NCBI GenBank assembly: GCA_035610365.1
Contig: CM069432.1
Location: 233,390,532 to 233,454,531, forward strand
Length of the DNA: 64,000 nt
DNA from: Aquatica leii
Lineage: Eukaryota > Arthropoda > Insecta > Coleoptera > Lampyridae
Reading direction: 5' to 3'
The notes under the pieces were generated by a model. That model did no database searches, was not told where the DNA came from, and was given only the letters and a program-made list of their open reading frames with translations. Below are positions 1-11,572 of the stretch, piece after piece (positions within the stretch are counted from its first letter, which is position 1; every line of letters starts with the position of its first letter). The position numbers and the translations under genes are program-made.

Positions 1-1
1 T

Positions 2-235
2 CCAATATCAAGTGCTGAATGCGAACGAGCTTTCAGCACAATGAACTTGATAATTACTGACTTAAGATCTTCACTGGGAATCGAAATAGTGTCTAACATT
101 ATGTTCATCTTGTTAAATGAACCATCACTGAGTCTGTTTAAGTTCTCACGTTGTGTTTGTTCTTGGCTTACAAAAAGCAACTATGCTGCTATTGATACTA
201 ACTGTGTCGTACGTAAACAGGAAATACAATTGTAA
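2..235 (+). pseudogene. hAT transposase C-terminal dimerisation fragment
   Basis: The window opens inside a coding frame reading PISSAECERAFSTMN and ending at a TAA at 233-235, 77 residues in all. The S-A-E-C-E-R-A-F-S-T-M block, followed by a D-L-R-S-S-L stretch, is the signature of the C-terminal hAT dimerisation domain, as in the KIAA1586/ZMYM-type group of hAT transposases. That domain holds transposase multimers together and completes the RNase H-like core. The 5' part lies outside the window, so it is unknown whether the whole protein is intact. The frame is open to its natural-looking stop. No neighbouring terminal repeat was recognised on the right. It could also be the end of a domesticated hAT gene. 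Confidence 0.75.
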
Positions 236-662
236 ATTAATAATAAAACAACTTTTAGTATTTTTTTGAATGGTCATTGACAAAATGACTTAATGGAAAA
301 GCCGTCACTGGTTTTAGCCCGCGATATATTCAAAACTTGTTTAGATAACACGGGTATACAACTAGCTTGTCAACTTTTATAGCAATTTACAAATTATTAT
401 TTTCTTACCTAAATTTACACTATAAAATGCCTCTGCCATCATATTTTCTTTATAGAAATAATTGCAAACGCAGCTAGCTAGTCTATAACAAGACAGCATC
501 TTAAGGAGATTCTTCGAAAAATAAAGTAATTAGCTCGACTTTTGATGAAACACATTATAAATAGACTATAAAAATTAATTTTTAAAATTGAATACTGTTG
601 AAAATTCTATTATACTTTATTAAGGTATTAAGTAGGCTTTGATTTCAGTTAAAACAATATAC
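236..662. other. AT-rich spacer, nothing recognised
   Basis: Between the hAT tail and the first inverted-repeat arm I see only AT-rich sequence, with no coding frame or clear repeat. Confidence 0.5.
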
Positions 663-1113
663 AGGGTTATTCACGCTATAAGGCTCGGAATATTGTGGCC
701 AAAATACGCGACTTTCAAAAAGTTTCACTTTTGGGATATATGATGGTCTATTATGGTTACTAAATTATTTTCAAAAATATACAGGGTGTTGCAAAGACCG
801 CAAAAGCATCAAAGTTGTATATTTTTAAATAAAATCCTCTGTATATTACTACATGTTTGGATTTTCCAATTAAAATAGGGGTGTGTTAAATAAGGTTTAT
901 GAGGCTTAAACCTCAAGGTTTTTTAAATAATTTAAATTTTGTCAAAAAATAACCTAATTTTCATGTTTGAGACACTTATTAAAACCTATCAATTAAAAAA
1001 TTTAAGTGGATATAACTTTATTAATTTAAATAGAACCCCCTATTTTTTAATTTGCCAGAAAATGCACTTTTTAATTACCTATTGAATAGTATCAGAATGT
1101 TCTATAGCCTTCC
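663..1113 (+). repeat. left arm of a long imperfect inverted repeat
   Basis: This arm pairs with the reverse complement of 4250-4775. Matching landmarks are GAATATTGTGGCCAAAATAC near the outer end, the GGTTTATGAGGCTTAAACCT region in the middle, and CCTATTGAATAGTATCAGAA against CCTATCGAATAGTATTAGAA at the inner end. The arms are about 450 and 525 bp with scattered substitutions and small indels, as in terminal inverted repeats of an old DNA element or foldback element. Target-site duplications could not be fixed because the outermost bases have diverged. Confidence 0.75.
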
Positions 1114-1880
1114 CGTTTTTACACAATACGTCCCAAATATTTGTCGTTTGTATCATTTGATATTTTTTCAATAAAAGTTCTCATGAATCTATTTGCCTAT
1201 TGTGTTTACAAATATCAGATAATTAACAATTATAGAAATAATAATTTATAATCTAACAGAATATAACAGTAATAATAGTGAAAACGATAAATAATAAATA
1301 AAACAAGTGATTGGAAAAAATGCATTTTAGAATTGACTCCATCTTCCCACACCCTTAAAATTAATTACCTTATTTTTTTTCATGAGGATACATAAGAATA
1401 ATTGTCTACAATACGCCACTAGCAACACCACACGATATGAAAAGACGCTCAAGAGATACTTTTGAAACTGTAACCTTGGAAATGTTGTACAGTTAGCAGT
1501 ATGTAAGTGTCTGGAAATTGACATTTCGAACATCTGTTTTGTTTTATGTTATCGTTGGTATGTTATCATCATTATTATTGCTGCTATAGCCTTTTCGATT
1601 ATAAATTACGTTCCAAGTTTCTAAACATTTGTAAAAATATTCTTCATTGTATTCTTATACTTGTTAACGTTCTAATATTTTTTAATACAACAGACAGCTA
1701 GATTCATCAGAACTTTTATTTAAAAAACATAAAATGGAACAAAAAATGTTTATTTGACAACAAATACCCTACTTCGTCGTAGCTGATTTAATAGATAAAT
1801 GAAAATACCATGCAAAAATAGATTAAATTAGACTTTGGTTTTAAGTTTGACTCTGGTCTCTTCTAGCGAATACAATGAGT
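1114..1880. other. interior spacer between left arm and LINE 3' end
   Basis: AT-rich sequence inside the inverted-repeat element. No domain was recognised. A block near 1585-1632 weakly resembles 1102-1150, but the match is too poor to call a repeat. Confidence 0.4.
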
Positions 1881-3741
1881 TCGTTAAACGTCGGACACTA
1901 GTCTAAGGATGGACACGGGGGAATCGGGAAAGGGGTTCACTTTGGTTTTTACGGTACTTCGGTCATCATCGAACTCCCGACAAGCGAAAATCCTATGTGA
2001 CGGAGTATCAGGAACATCACACGACAGACATCGGTCGTCATCTGAAACGCTGATAGGTTTCAGATGGCAACGGAACCCGAAGTGCGATGTGAGAATTTGG
2101 AAAGCCGCTCGTCCCGGATCGTAGGACAAGTTCATCCAGTTTAGGATATTGGGTATCATAGAATAGGCGTTACGCCTTTTATAGGATGAATCTCACAGCC
2201 GCTGCCATTCATCCAAGATCAAAGTCTTGAGAAGACGCGGTCGAAAATTGCTGGTCTAAAAAGGGACCAGCCCTTGAAAAAACTTTGATGCAGTATGTTT
2301 TCTGTAGTAGAAGATGCAGAGGGGCATATTTTACCATGACGCATAAAAAATCGATAAGAACTGTATGATAGGATCGTACGAAGGAATAAGGACTGTAGAG
2401 ATGCCAGTTTCCTGACAATATGGGTTTGTATGTTTTAGTCTATAGTACCAAATGTTTAAGCCATATGTGAGCATGGGGATGATTGAAAATGGTCACTAAT
2501 GATTTCCTATGTAGGTTCCATTTACAACGAGAATACTTGTAAAACAAGTGCAAGACACTCTTACACTTGTTAAACACATAGGAACAGTGACGAAGCTCAG
2601 TTTGTGATTAAGCAAAAGTCTGAAGTATTTGAATACGAAAACCCTTCGGACTGGAATATCGTTTAGTTGAACTGTGGGATATCTTGACAACGGAGAGTCA
2701 AAAACCATGTATTTGATCTTGTCAACTGAGACCGTCAATTTGCTGTTGGCAGCCCAGCGAATCAGAGTGTTCAAGTACTGTCGTGATTTTGCCTCTAAGT
2801 CGCGTCTATTGTCTGCGGATACTGTGATGATAATATCATCCGCGTAGGCAAAAATGTTGCAGTTATCAGGTAAGTCTCGTTCAAGTAAGGAATCAACAAC
2901 AACGTTCTACAAGATCCGCCCAAAAGCCGAGCCTTGGGGGCAACCTTTTGTCAATCGTTTTATATAAAAACAGCCAGAAACATTAGTGGAATAAGTGATC
3001 GAGCGACTCGATAAATGACTGCATCTGCAGGTGCTCTCTTGACGACGAGTGCTTTAATTATTAATGGCTACCATACGTTATTGAACGCTCTGATGCCTAT
3101 GAAAATGCAGAGTCTACACTTGGAGACGTTCGTCTGTACTTCTGTCAGTAATTTACAAATCGCGTCTGTCGTCGATTTGCCAGGAACTAAGCCGTATTGA
3201 CTAGGATGGAATAGTCGTTGTGGAGGGATACTGTCATGTAACTTTTTTAACAATACACGTTCGAAAAGTTTACCTCCTAGTTTTGAAAGTAGCTTTATCG
3301 GACGGTACGAATTAGAGCTGGCGAAATCCCTCTTACCAGACTTAAGAATCGTGATTAGCCTACCAGTTTTCCAACTGTTTGGAAAATACCCGCATTGAAC
3401 ACAAGAATTAAATAGGTCAATGAACGTAGAAAAGAGGGAATTTTGTACGACTGTTCTTAGAACGTTACAGTATACTCTTTCGGGTCCGGAAGCTTTATTC
3501 TTGGAAATTCGGCTAGCCACCGACGAAAAACAATAGCCGAGAAATACCGCATAGAAGTGGATGCGGTGATCCTGTTGAAAGAACGATACACATAAGCCTC
3601 TTGGATCAGTAAAATATCAATGTCGTTGCGCATGACTTTCAAGGTTGCAGCACGAGAACGCTGAAGATTTACTTGCGCAATCTTAAGAGTCAGAGGAGCG
3701 TCCTCACTGTCCATGATCGGTGTTAGCAATCTTGGCGTCAA
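1880..3741 (-). pseudogene. R1-clade LINE ORF2 remnant (endonuclease start, reverse transcriptase, C-terminal zinc region)
   Basis: Read right to left. The frame at 3741 begins with the start of an APE-type endonuclease (LKIAQVNLQRSRAAT, then DILLIQEAYV), which is normally the very N-terminus of R1-clade ORF2. At about 3525 it runs abruptly into reverse transcriptase in another frame (NKASGPERVYCNVL, SYRPIKLLSKLGGKLFER, YGLVPGKSTTDAI). Most of the roughly 220-residue endonuclease and the first part of RT are therefore deleted. RT thumb-like sequence follows at 2774-2496 (ANSKLTVSVDK) and a C-terminal C-C-H-C region at 2159-1884 (CLSC, then H and C). Multiple stops and frameshifts separate the pieces. 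R1-clade elements target-prime reverse transcription at a nicked site; this copy cannot. Placement in R1 rather than LOA or Jockey is by motif only. Confidence 0.85.
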
Positions 3742-4255
3742 GTCTCTTTAGGTAGGCCGGCCAGTTATTGGAAGACGCCTTGTGTTTTACAACCTCGCCT
3801 TTATGGCCATATCTGACACAGTTTGCACATGCAGGGTCTCGTGCGGTGTTTCAGTAATGCTTAGTTTTATGCTTTTCAGCACAAATACCGCATTGAATTT
3901 CGCTTTTACATTCACTTGATTAGTGACCAAACTTTTGGCATTTATAGCACCTTATGATGCGTACATGGTCATTGACCCTGCATGAGTCCCATGCAACGTA
4001 AACACGACGACTGACCATGAGGTACTTTCTTACCTCCGCAGTTAGTTCAATTATACAATTGCAATTGGATCTATCTCTGAGCCCAAATTTGAATAGCACC
4101 TTCAAGTGTTCTCTGGCTTGTTGCGTTATTTCATTAGTGGCGACATCGAAGTTTTGCTCAAGGATCGCCTCCTTTACCTGCTCTGGGAAGAGGTTGGTAG
4201 GAACGTCCGTGATAGAGATCCTAGAAAGGATTTTGCCTTGCGGGAAGACTTAGCT
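3742..4255 (-). pseudogene. R1-clade LINE ORF1 (gag-like, three CCHC-type knuckles)
   Basis: The minus frame running from the right inverted-repeat arm encodes a gag-like central domain followed by three zinc-knuckle-like repeats: CYKCQKFGH, CGICAEKH and CANCVRYGH. Then comes SSNNWPAYLKRLDAK, a tail usual in R1-like ORF1 proteins. Two in-frame stops interrupt the knuckle region. ORF1 of these LINEs is an RNA-binding protein that packages the element's transcript. The start is missing: the frame meets the inverted-repeat boundary near 4255. ORF2 follows at once on the same strand, in the normal ORF1-ORF2 order. Confidence 0.8.
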
Positions 4256-4775
4256 ATGAAACATTCTAATACTATTCGATAGGTAATTAAATTTTACATT
4301 TTCTGTTAAATTAAAAAAATATGACGTTCTATTTAAATTAATCAAGTTATAGCCACTAAATTTTTTAATTGACAGGTTTTAATTTTTGAACATCCTGTAT
4401 AAGATGTAAAGTTTATTATAACTGGGATATAAAATATGATCTATTGTTACACTTCACTGTACATTTTGTTTCCATAACTTACTTCTTAAGCATCTCAAAC
4501 ATAATAATTAGTTTAAATTTTGACAAAATTCTAATTATTTAAGAAACCTTAAGGTTTAAGCCTCATAAACGTTATTAGAACACATATACAAGGTGATTAA
4601 TTAAAAAAACACAATTTTGATACTTTAACTGCATTTGCAACACCCAGTATAATATAAAAATAATTTGAAAACGTGACCATAATAGACTTTTACATATATA
4701 TCCAAAAAAGGAAACTTATTGAAAGTCGCGTATTTTGGCCACAATATTCCCAGTCGTATGGAGAGAATAACGGTT
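4250..4775 (-). repeat. right arm of the long inverted repeat
   Basis: Reverse complement of the left arm at 663-1113 (see there). Its inner boundary falls exactly where the LINE ORF1 frame begins, so the LINE fragment is flush against this arm. Confidence 0.75.
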
Positions 4776-6939
4776 TAATTGGCGATTTTTAAGAAGCAAA
4801 CTTTGTTTCAACTAAAAAAATTATATTTAATTAATAGTTTTATCATAATAATACCCTTACGCTAAAGAAAATTACTAATGCTAAAACAGAACGAATTTCT
4901 AAAGCAACGGTAATTCAAGTAAATTTTGTGAGTCGATGACATTATAAAAAGCAAATGATATTTTTTTGTTGGAGGTGTAACAACGAGATTGAAAAGTCTA
5001 TCTAGAAAAGACAAACGATGAATATTGCCATAAAAAAATAAATGCACCTGACGTAGCTGTTATAGTAATAAATAGCTAATGCACCGTACTATAGTTGAAT
5101 GGTAAAAAAAAATTACATTAACATAAAATAAATTAATATGTGGAATTTTTTACAAGCAAAAAATATTATCTTTGAAACACAGTGACGTAAAAATCAAAGT
5201 GGCTGTTAAAAATGAATCTTTCCATGAAGTACAAACCATTTCACAGGAAGCTTATGTAATCGGTTATTTGTAATACAGAATTTGATAACTTGTGTGATTA
5301 TGTTTACGTTAATATGCATATTCTAAAGTTTACTTTTTATTCAACTGACAGCGCAATTTAATTTCAACCAAAGTGAACACAAAAAAAATTTTACACTCGC
5401 GTTTAATTACTGAAATTACTAGAAGCTTAGTACTGCTTTGAAATTTACCTCCTCAAACTGTATGGTTATTTACTTGATGACTTTTATCTATATAAAGTAA
5501 TCTAGTGGTTTCTCTTTATTTATAAATCAATATTAGGATAAGTTTATATATTTTTAATTTAGTTTTAAGATCTAGAATAGTTAGGTACATACGCTCTCCT
5601 AAATTTTTGCAAACATTTGAACATTAGCTTCAGAAACATTTTGTAAATAAATGAATAATATTTTGTGGTTTAGATCTATTAAAGTATTTAATAATGTAGT
5701 TAAATTAGTCATGAATCAAATCGTTATCAGGTAAAAAAATGTTTCTTACTTGAGAATTTAATCTTTGTGTTTATTTGTATTTACTTTTTTGGTGGCGTCT
5801 GATTTTGATATACGTACTCAAAAATGTTCAAACATTGATTTATGTAATTTTAATCATTTAATGATGTCGAAGACTTGGGCACGGTTGCATAAAGCATTAT
5901 TAACTTTAACAATGTAGTTCTTAAGCCTCATCATTGGTACAATTGCTGACGACATTCTCAAAGCAATAGTTACGATTCAGTTAACAACGGCGTCAGTTAA
6001 CAACATAGTTAACAGGTTTTTAGCTAAGACATATTTTAAAGAAAAATTACTATTAAAAGCACTAAGCAGCAAGAACTTATATTCTACAAGTATCTTTTTC
6101 AAGTATGACTAGATACAAATGCTAGAATTTTAAAATTACACCTTTTAAACTATTATTTGAAAATGATTAAAACTATTTACTTATAGATAACTATAACAAC
6201 ATTTTTGTTAGACTTTTAATGATGCCGGTGCCGATAGGAAAACATTATTTAATGTGATTTATTAACGATAAACGATATTTTTATTAGAGAGGTTCAAATT
6301 TATACTACTATTTGAGACATGAAATATCACATGCTTAATGCGTATACGTGTAATTACCGTTACCTTAGTTAAAAACATACTTCAATGCCAATTAATTAAC
6401 ACTTTATATTTTACTCAATAGAGATTGTTACTTTGTAGACACGGCAACAGAAATATTGATCATAATGTACGTAATCCTGTATTGTATAAGAATCAGCGAA
6501 AAGGCGTTTGAATGTATTTACTTTGATAACCACTTAATAAACGCCTTTTGACAAATTTAAGAAGCGGTTATAAAAGCGGTTTAAGATGACTAGTATACAT
6601 ATGATTGGCTTTGGCTTCTATTGATTCTTGATTACACACGGGTGGGTGTATACATGCACCTATATGACAATTAGCAATAATAATATGTTATACTAACACC
6701 ATAAAACAGTTTTTAACTTATTTTTTCAATCGATTTTAATTATTGAAAAGTAGATCTTTTGTCGATTGTTGGAATCGAATTCGATGTATATTTACGTTGG
6801 TAAATATTCTTTGTAATTATATTATACAACTATTTTTAATAAAATGGTATAATGCGTATATTGTTTATATTGAAAGTATTTTGCATATATTGCCTAAAGC
6901 ATTTGTAATTTATTTTCATACTGAAACTTAAGCACTTAC
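4776..6939. other. AT-rich sequence downstream of K2P exon 4 (likely intron)
   Basis: Exon 4 of the channel gene ends at a splice donor at 6939, so at least part of this stretch should be intron. I searched the minus strand for the expected M4 exon (an aromatic-rich membrane segment after the second pore) and did not find it. A block at about 5880-6050 (cacggttgcataaagc, then repeated gttaac words) looks like a degraded dispersed repeat. Otherwise I see nothing. Confidence 0.45.
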
Positions 6940-8146
6940 CAGCAACCCAATCACCAAATCCAATAGTGGTGAGTGTGACAAAAGCGTAATGTACAGCAAC
7001 ATCGTAAGGCCATTCTTCGTACACCATAATTAAGATAGACGGTATAAATATAAAAAACGTGAATCCGGGAATTAAGTATAAAACTACTTGTCCTACTAAT
7101 CCTAACGTCGCTAAAGCGTGCTGTACTCGCGTTGTTTTCCATCGATGATATAATTTTAAAAACTAAAAATTAAGAATAATTAGTAATTACTTACGCTGTT
7201 TCAAAACTTCACGGCGTCGATAATTCAATCAACGACCGAAAGTACTTATCAAAATCATCGGAATTGCGCAAATGGCAACCGCTAATCAGTTAAACGTGCG
7301 ATGTCAATTAGTAAATATTCTTTATTCTTTACATTAAAAAAATGTAATCATTTATCTACGTAAAGTATGTCTCCATTTTGCATATCAGGTAACTACCGAT
7401 AATTACGTCAAGTATTTTATTTGCATTTTAAAGTTTTTTGTTTATAACGTTTTTTGAGATGTTATTTAATAAGCGGCGTTTGGTAATATAAAAACTTACC
7501 GATTTGCCAAAATAGTCTCCCAAATTTATAATGAGCATACCGTTCATTGGCATTCCAACTATAGCATAAAAAATCATAAAAATTCTGGTTACGGTAGTTG
7601 TCGGTGCTAAATTTCCGTAACCTACAACAACGCATTATTAAAAATAAATAAATTACTTTTGTAAAGTAATGTACCTATAGTGCTAACAACAGTAATAACA
7701 AAAAATAAAGAATGGTAAAAATCCCAACGTATCGGTGGATCAATTTCACTCATGTTAGCGCTTAAAGGTCTTCCGCAGTAACTTGATAATTTTTCAAATA
7801 TCTCATCCTGCGTATGTTCTTCATTTGATACGTAATGTTGAACAAGAAGTTCTGCAACAAATGACATCTGTTAATAATCAATAAACAATTTTTAATTACA
7901 TTTCCGTGCGGATTTAATGGTAAAGTACTTATAGAAACATGTGCTAAGTTTTATATGACCTCAAAAGGTTCATCTTGAAATTACATTAAATAATGGTTTA
8001 CCTTCGATTAAAATTCGTTCCTTTTTATCCTCTTTTTGTTCTCTTAGTTCTTTGGTACTTTCAACCTCATGAAAAACTGAGGCTCCTAATAATAAATAAA
8101 TAACATATACACACAGAAGCACAAACCATTGCTTTTTGGACATCAT
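6940..8146 (-). CDS. two-pore-domain K+ channel, Ork1-like (5' four exons)
   Basis: Four exons on the minus strand join in frame: 8146-8002, 7851-7675, 7621-7500 and 7162-6940, all with GT donors and AG acceptors, giving 222 residues plus one base. TM1 is at about residues 6-28 after MMSKKQ. An extracellular cap follows, with a possible cap cysteine at C74 and a sequon at N81. Pore 1 ends in the filter TIGYG (residues 106-110, split by an intron within Gly108), pore helix 2 carries the filter TIGFG (214-218), and TM2 and TM3 lie between. Blocks such as EHTQDEIFEKLSSYC, YGNLAPTT and GMPMNGMLIINLGDYFG closely resemble Drosophila Ork1. K2P channels carry background potassium leak in the plasma membrane. 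The last membrane segment and cytoplasmic tail must lie in exons to the left and were not found. The start is the first of two tandem ATGs; the other choice is one codon later. Confidence 0.93.
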
Positions 8147-10026
8147 TTTTCTAGTTAATTTCTATTAATAATTTATTAATCTAAAAACACAAAGTAATTG
8201 TAAGTGTCGATGTAAATACAATATTTTACATGAGAATGAGATAAAAATTTCGAAATGTTAATTACCTTGTTAGTTATGCGTCCTAACAGTAAAATGGTCG
8301 TTTAGTTTTAATAAACAGAGTTAAAAAGTTTATAGATTAATTGGCGTCTTCCTTATTGAATTTTAAACAATTTGCAGAAGTATCTTCGTTCAAAGTCACA
8401 AAAATGCGTTTATTTGCACTTTTAAACACTTTATTAAATTCTATTAAAAATGATTTCTAAATCCGGATGTTTACACCCGTTTTACGTACAATCAAATATT
8501 ATGTTCAGGCAGGTCCTTTTGTAGAAGAATTAACATTAACAATGACACATAGGTAACAATGCCCGATTGCTTATTTGAAAATTTAAAGGTGCGGTATAAA
8601 ATTGTGTTAAGAATCGGAATGATTCGTTTATCGCACATTATTCTGATGCATTTAGTTCAATAAATAAAAAAAAATCGAACAGCACGTATTACAAAATAAG
8701 TTCACTGATTTGAAGACACTTATTGAGAGCTTAGAACACTTGTTTTGTAATCGGCAATTCTCAGTTGCTTTCGTTTTATACCAAAATCCCCTTCGACTCA
8801 TTACCACATCATCATCTCATCGCCTGTCCTTTTTCCCACCATCATTTGATTAGTTTAAAACAAATGTAGATAATGACAGTTTGTATCGCATTTTATGTTT
8901 ATACGTACGCTGTACTTTGAAATACTCAAACGACTTATCTGTTAAATATGTAAACTTTGGAAATCCAAGATATTCCATTTTTTTTAAATTTGAATTCTAC
9001 GTAAAATTTAAAAAAATCATCATTGGACTAATTCTAAAATACGTTTTGTGGTATGAAAACTAAATAATAGAACAAGGACTGATCTAGATTTTCCGGGAGA
9101 TTACGTCGATAATTAACACTTGATAAATATCAATGCAAAATCTTTTATGAGTGTTTTCAAGAACTAGGATTAGTTTGGTTTTAGTCCAAGACCTGTTAGC
9201 ATATAAAGCAACAACTCAAATAGGCTAAAAATCACATTTTTGCGTCGTTTTGGTATCTGTTATTTGTAATTATTATTACTATGTTAATAATAATAAAATA
9301 AACATTATTTTTACTTACATTTTTCGATAAATTTTAGTAAAATATAACGACTGTTTATTTGGTTTCAAATTAACGATCTACTTTTAGTACTTATTTATAT
9401 ATAAAAAAAATAGTATTATAGTCTCCAAATTTCTATTTTTTAGTATCACTTTTTTCTTTTTATTTATCATTTACAGAAAGTGTATTCATAAAAAAGTACA
9501 ATTATTGATTATCATCATCACATGCTTGTATAGTAGTACATAGTTTATTTTTGAGGTCTTCGTTCTTAAGGTTTTAGCTTCCGCGTACAACATTAAATAC
9601 CTTTAAAAATTTATTTATTTTTAGTTCAAGCAAAGCAGTTGTTTTTATTTATGCAGTTGGTATTGTGATATCCGTGTCTCATTCTTAAATTTTCAGTTGT
9701 TTAGACTACACGTAGATCGAATAAACAGTTTTCCAACTCCAACAAGCAATTACTTTCAAAATATTTTATTATAAAGTGTGTGTAAACAATTAATTCTTCT
9801 AAAAACGTGTATAAATATTGCATAACTGTAAAAAAGATAACATTTTTCATTTTTAATAATGGTTGATTGCACTAAAGCTTTTATAAAATACGTCTATAAA
9901 AAGAACAAACATTTGCAATTGAGTTTGTTCGCTTTTACATTGGACTCACATCCGTTTTTAAATAATAATTGACTCTGAAAGCTTGGTTTAATGCATATTT
10001 CTATTTTTTACTTTGCACGATTTCAG
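8147..10026. other. upstream flank of the K2P gene, no clear content
   Basis: This should include the channel's 5' UTR and promoter on the minus strand, possibly with non-coding first exons. I could not pick a convincing TATA/initiator pair. No transposon domain or tandem repeat was recognised. A small plus-strand frame at 9969-10184 crosses the end of the next element and is not a gene. Confidence 0.4.
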
Positions 10027-10436
10027 GCTTTTTTCAGGCCCGCGCCGACATAAGGGCAAAGTCGTGTAGTGCACGACGGCGCCGAAAAGCCTCAAAACTC
10101 AAAAGTAAAAAAAAAGATAAAACAACAAACAACATTGTTAAAACAGAATTTATAATGATAAAGAAACCAGTAAGGAATTGCTAGCTATTACTTTGTTTTT
10201 TATTTGTTTATTTTTACTTTTTGAGACCAGGGAACCGAATTACTTCTCGAAAATAATATATTTAATATAATAGCATTTATTCGAACGAATACGTAATACG
10301 TAACATGATAACATGAATTGTGTGAACTCAAACAAATCTGATTTTATTCATGTTTGAGCTTGAAATTTGGCTTGCAACGAGCCAACGAGCGAACAAGCGT
10401 TTTTTTCCTGTCTGAGCTTGCAATGTACAGAACTTT

Positions 10437-10613
10437 ATATATTTAAGCGCTGCATCGGTCGCGATTTCATTTGTTGCCTGATGACCGATCTATAATTAAC
10501 TTAGCGAAGTAAAAAGGTGCATGGGGTAAAAGATATCTGCTTTTGAAGCTTTAGTTTTTTGTAGTTTTACAGACTTTATAGTGACGTGTTTTGTGTTGTG
10601 AATTAAGGTGAGT
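10437..10613 (+). promoter_or_regulatory. candidate TATA/initiator promoter with 5' exon and splice donor
   Basis: A TATA-like run (TATATATTTAAG) near 10437-10447 is followed about 30 bp later by TCATTT at 10467, which fits the insect initiator TCAKTY. A strong splice donor AAG|GTGAGT follows at 10608, giving a possible non-coding first exon of about 138 bp. The spacing is right for an RNA polymerase II core promoter, but each motif is short and AT-rich DNA offers many by chance. Confidence 0.35.
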
Positions 10614-11225
10614 TCATCTAAAATTTATTTTTCATTTTACATTTATTAAAACACTAAACGCCAAAAACTTGCATCTCAAAAATCCTTTTATATTTGATTC
10701 TATAAACATAATTGTTAATTGAAGTAAATTTAAACAGAATAATTGATAAGCACTAATATTACTTTTTATAAAAATTTATAAATTTTGAAATAACTTGAAA
10801 TAAGTAATGTTGAGAAAATACTTTCAAGTTTGAGTTTCAGACGTCAAAACATTTCCATTTTTTATGAATAATTTGTCAATTTGTTTACTTACGTATTGTC
10901 AGAAAAAATAAGAAATTGTCTAGATACCAAATTTTGCTGAATAAAAGAAAAAGAGACAAAGAACTGGAAAACCATATCTAAATTACCCATTTTTTTTCAA
11001 ACCCCGAGTCTACTTTGCTAAATATTAATAACAACAATAATACAGCTAAATCCTAATGTTCTGAACCTGTACTTGAAACAGGTATCGGCAGCAGACAAGA
11101 AACTGATCTTCTAGAAAGCAATCCATCAACATTCAGCTGATAATGAGAAAGAATCGAGCTTAACCATCTGCGACGATCCTTTTCCTTTAAATACGGAGAC
11201 TATTTTTTCTTAAGTCACTTCTACG

Positions 11226-11430
11226 GAGTTTAGAATCTGGCTTGCTTCACAAGTTGATTACCTAACTCGGTAGTGGTTCTTTGTTAGATATTCGTTTGCT
11301 TTTTCAAGTTATCGTTTTCTTTCTTACCTTTTCAGAGTTTAGATTATGGCTTGTTTCACAAGTGTATAACCTAACTTTTGAGAAGTTCTTAGTTAGATTT
11401 CGGTTGCTTGTTTAAGTTTTGCGATTTATC
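11226..11430 (+). repeat. two-unit tandem repeat, about 107 bp
   Basis: The unit starting gagtttagaatctggcttgc at 11230 recurs as gagtttagattatggcttg at 11336. Matching internal words are cacaagt, acctaact, ttagat, cgtttgctt against ggttgcttg, and caagtt against taagtt. The copies have clearly diverged. They sit directly upstream of the hammerhead-like repeat. Confidence 0.6.
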
Positions 11431-11435
11431 TCACG

Positions 11436-11572
11436 CCCTGATGAAGCCCCTTACGAAAGTGGGCGAAACGTTGGCAACTTCGGTTACAACAAAAATGACA
11501 CGGTCCAAACCCGGAAGACATTCTAATGTTAGTATAGATTCCGGCCGTGGAAGCTTTCGCTATTACAAAATA
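11436..11572 (+). repeat. dispersed repeat with hammerhead-like core
   Basis: This unit also occurs as both halves of the palindrome at 56351-56559. It contains CTGATGA (11438-11444), a GCCC/GGGC stem (11446-11449 with 11461-11464) and GAAAC (11465-11469), the order of a hammerhead ribozyme core. An extra A lies between CTGATGA and the stem, which canonical hammerheads lack. The 3' part (acacggtccaaacccgg to ttccggccgtggaagc) is nearly identical in the other copies and keeps an open frame (SKPGRHSNVSIDSGRGS). The repeat's class is not certain; Penelope-like elements are known to carry hammerhead motifs. Confidence 0.55.

Noticed and set aside
7622-7867. Reading 7867-7622 as an independent 81-residue gene
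   Set aside because: Splice sites and in-frame joining show it is K2P exon 2 with parts of both introns read through.
9969-10184. 71-residue plus frame with a basic tail
   Set aside because: It crosses the left end of the hAT-like element and contains its terminal repeat; the basic residues come from A-rich sequence. No homology recognised.
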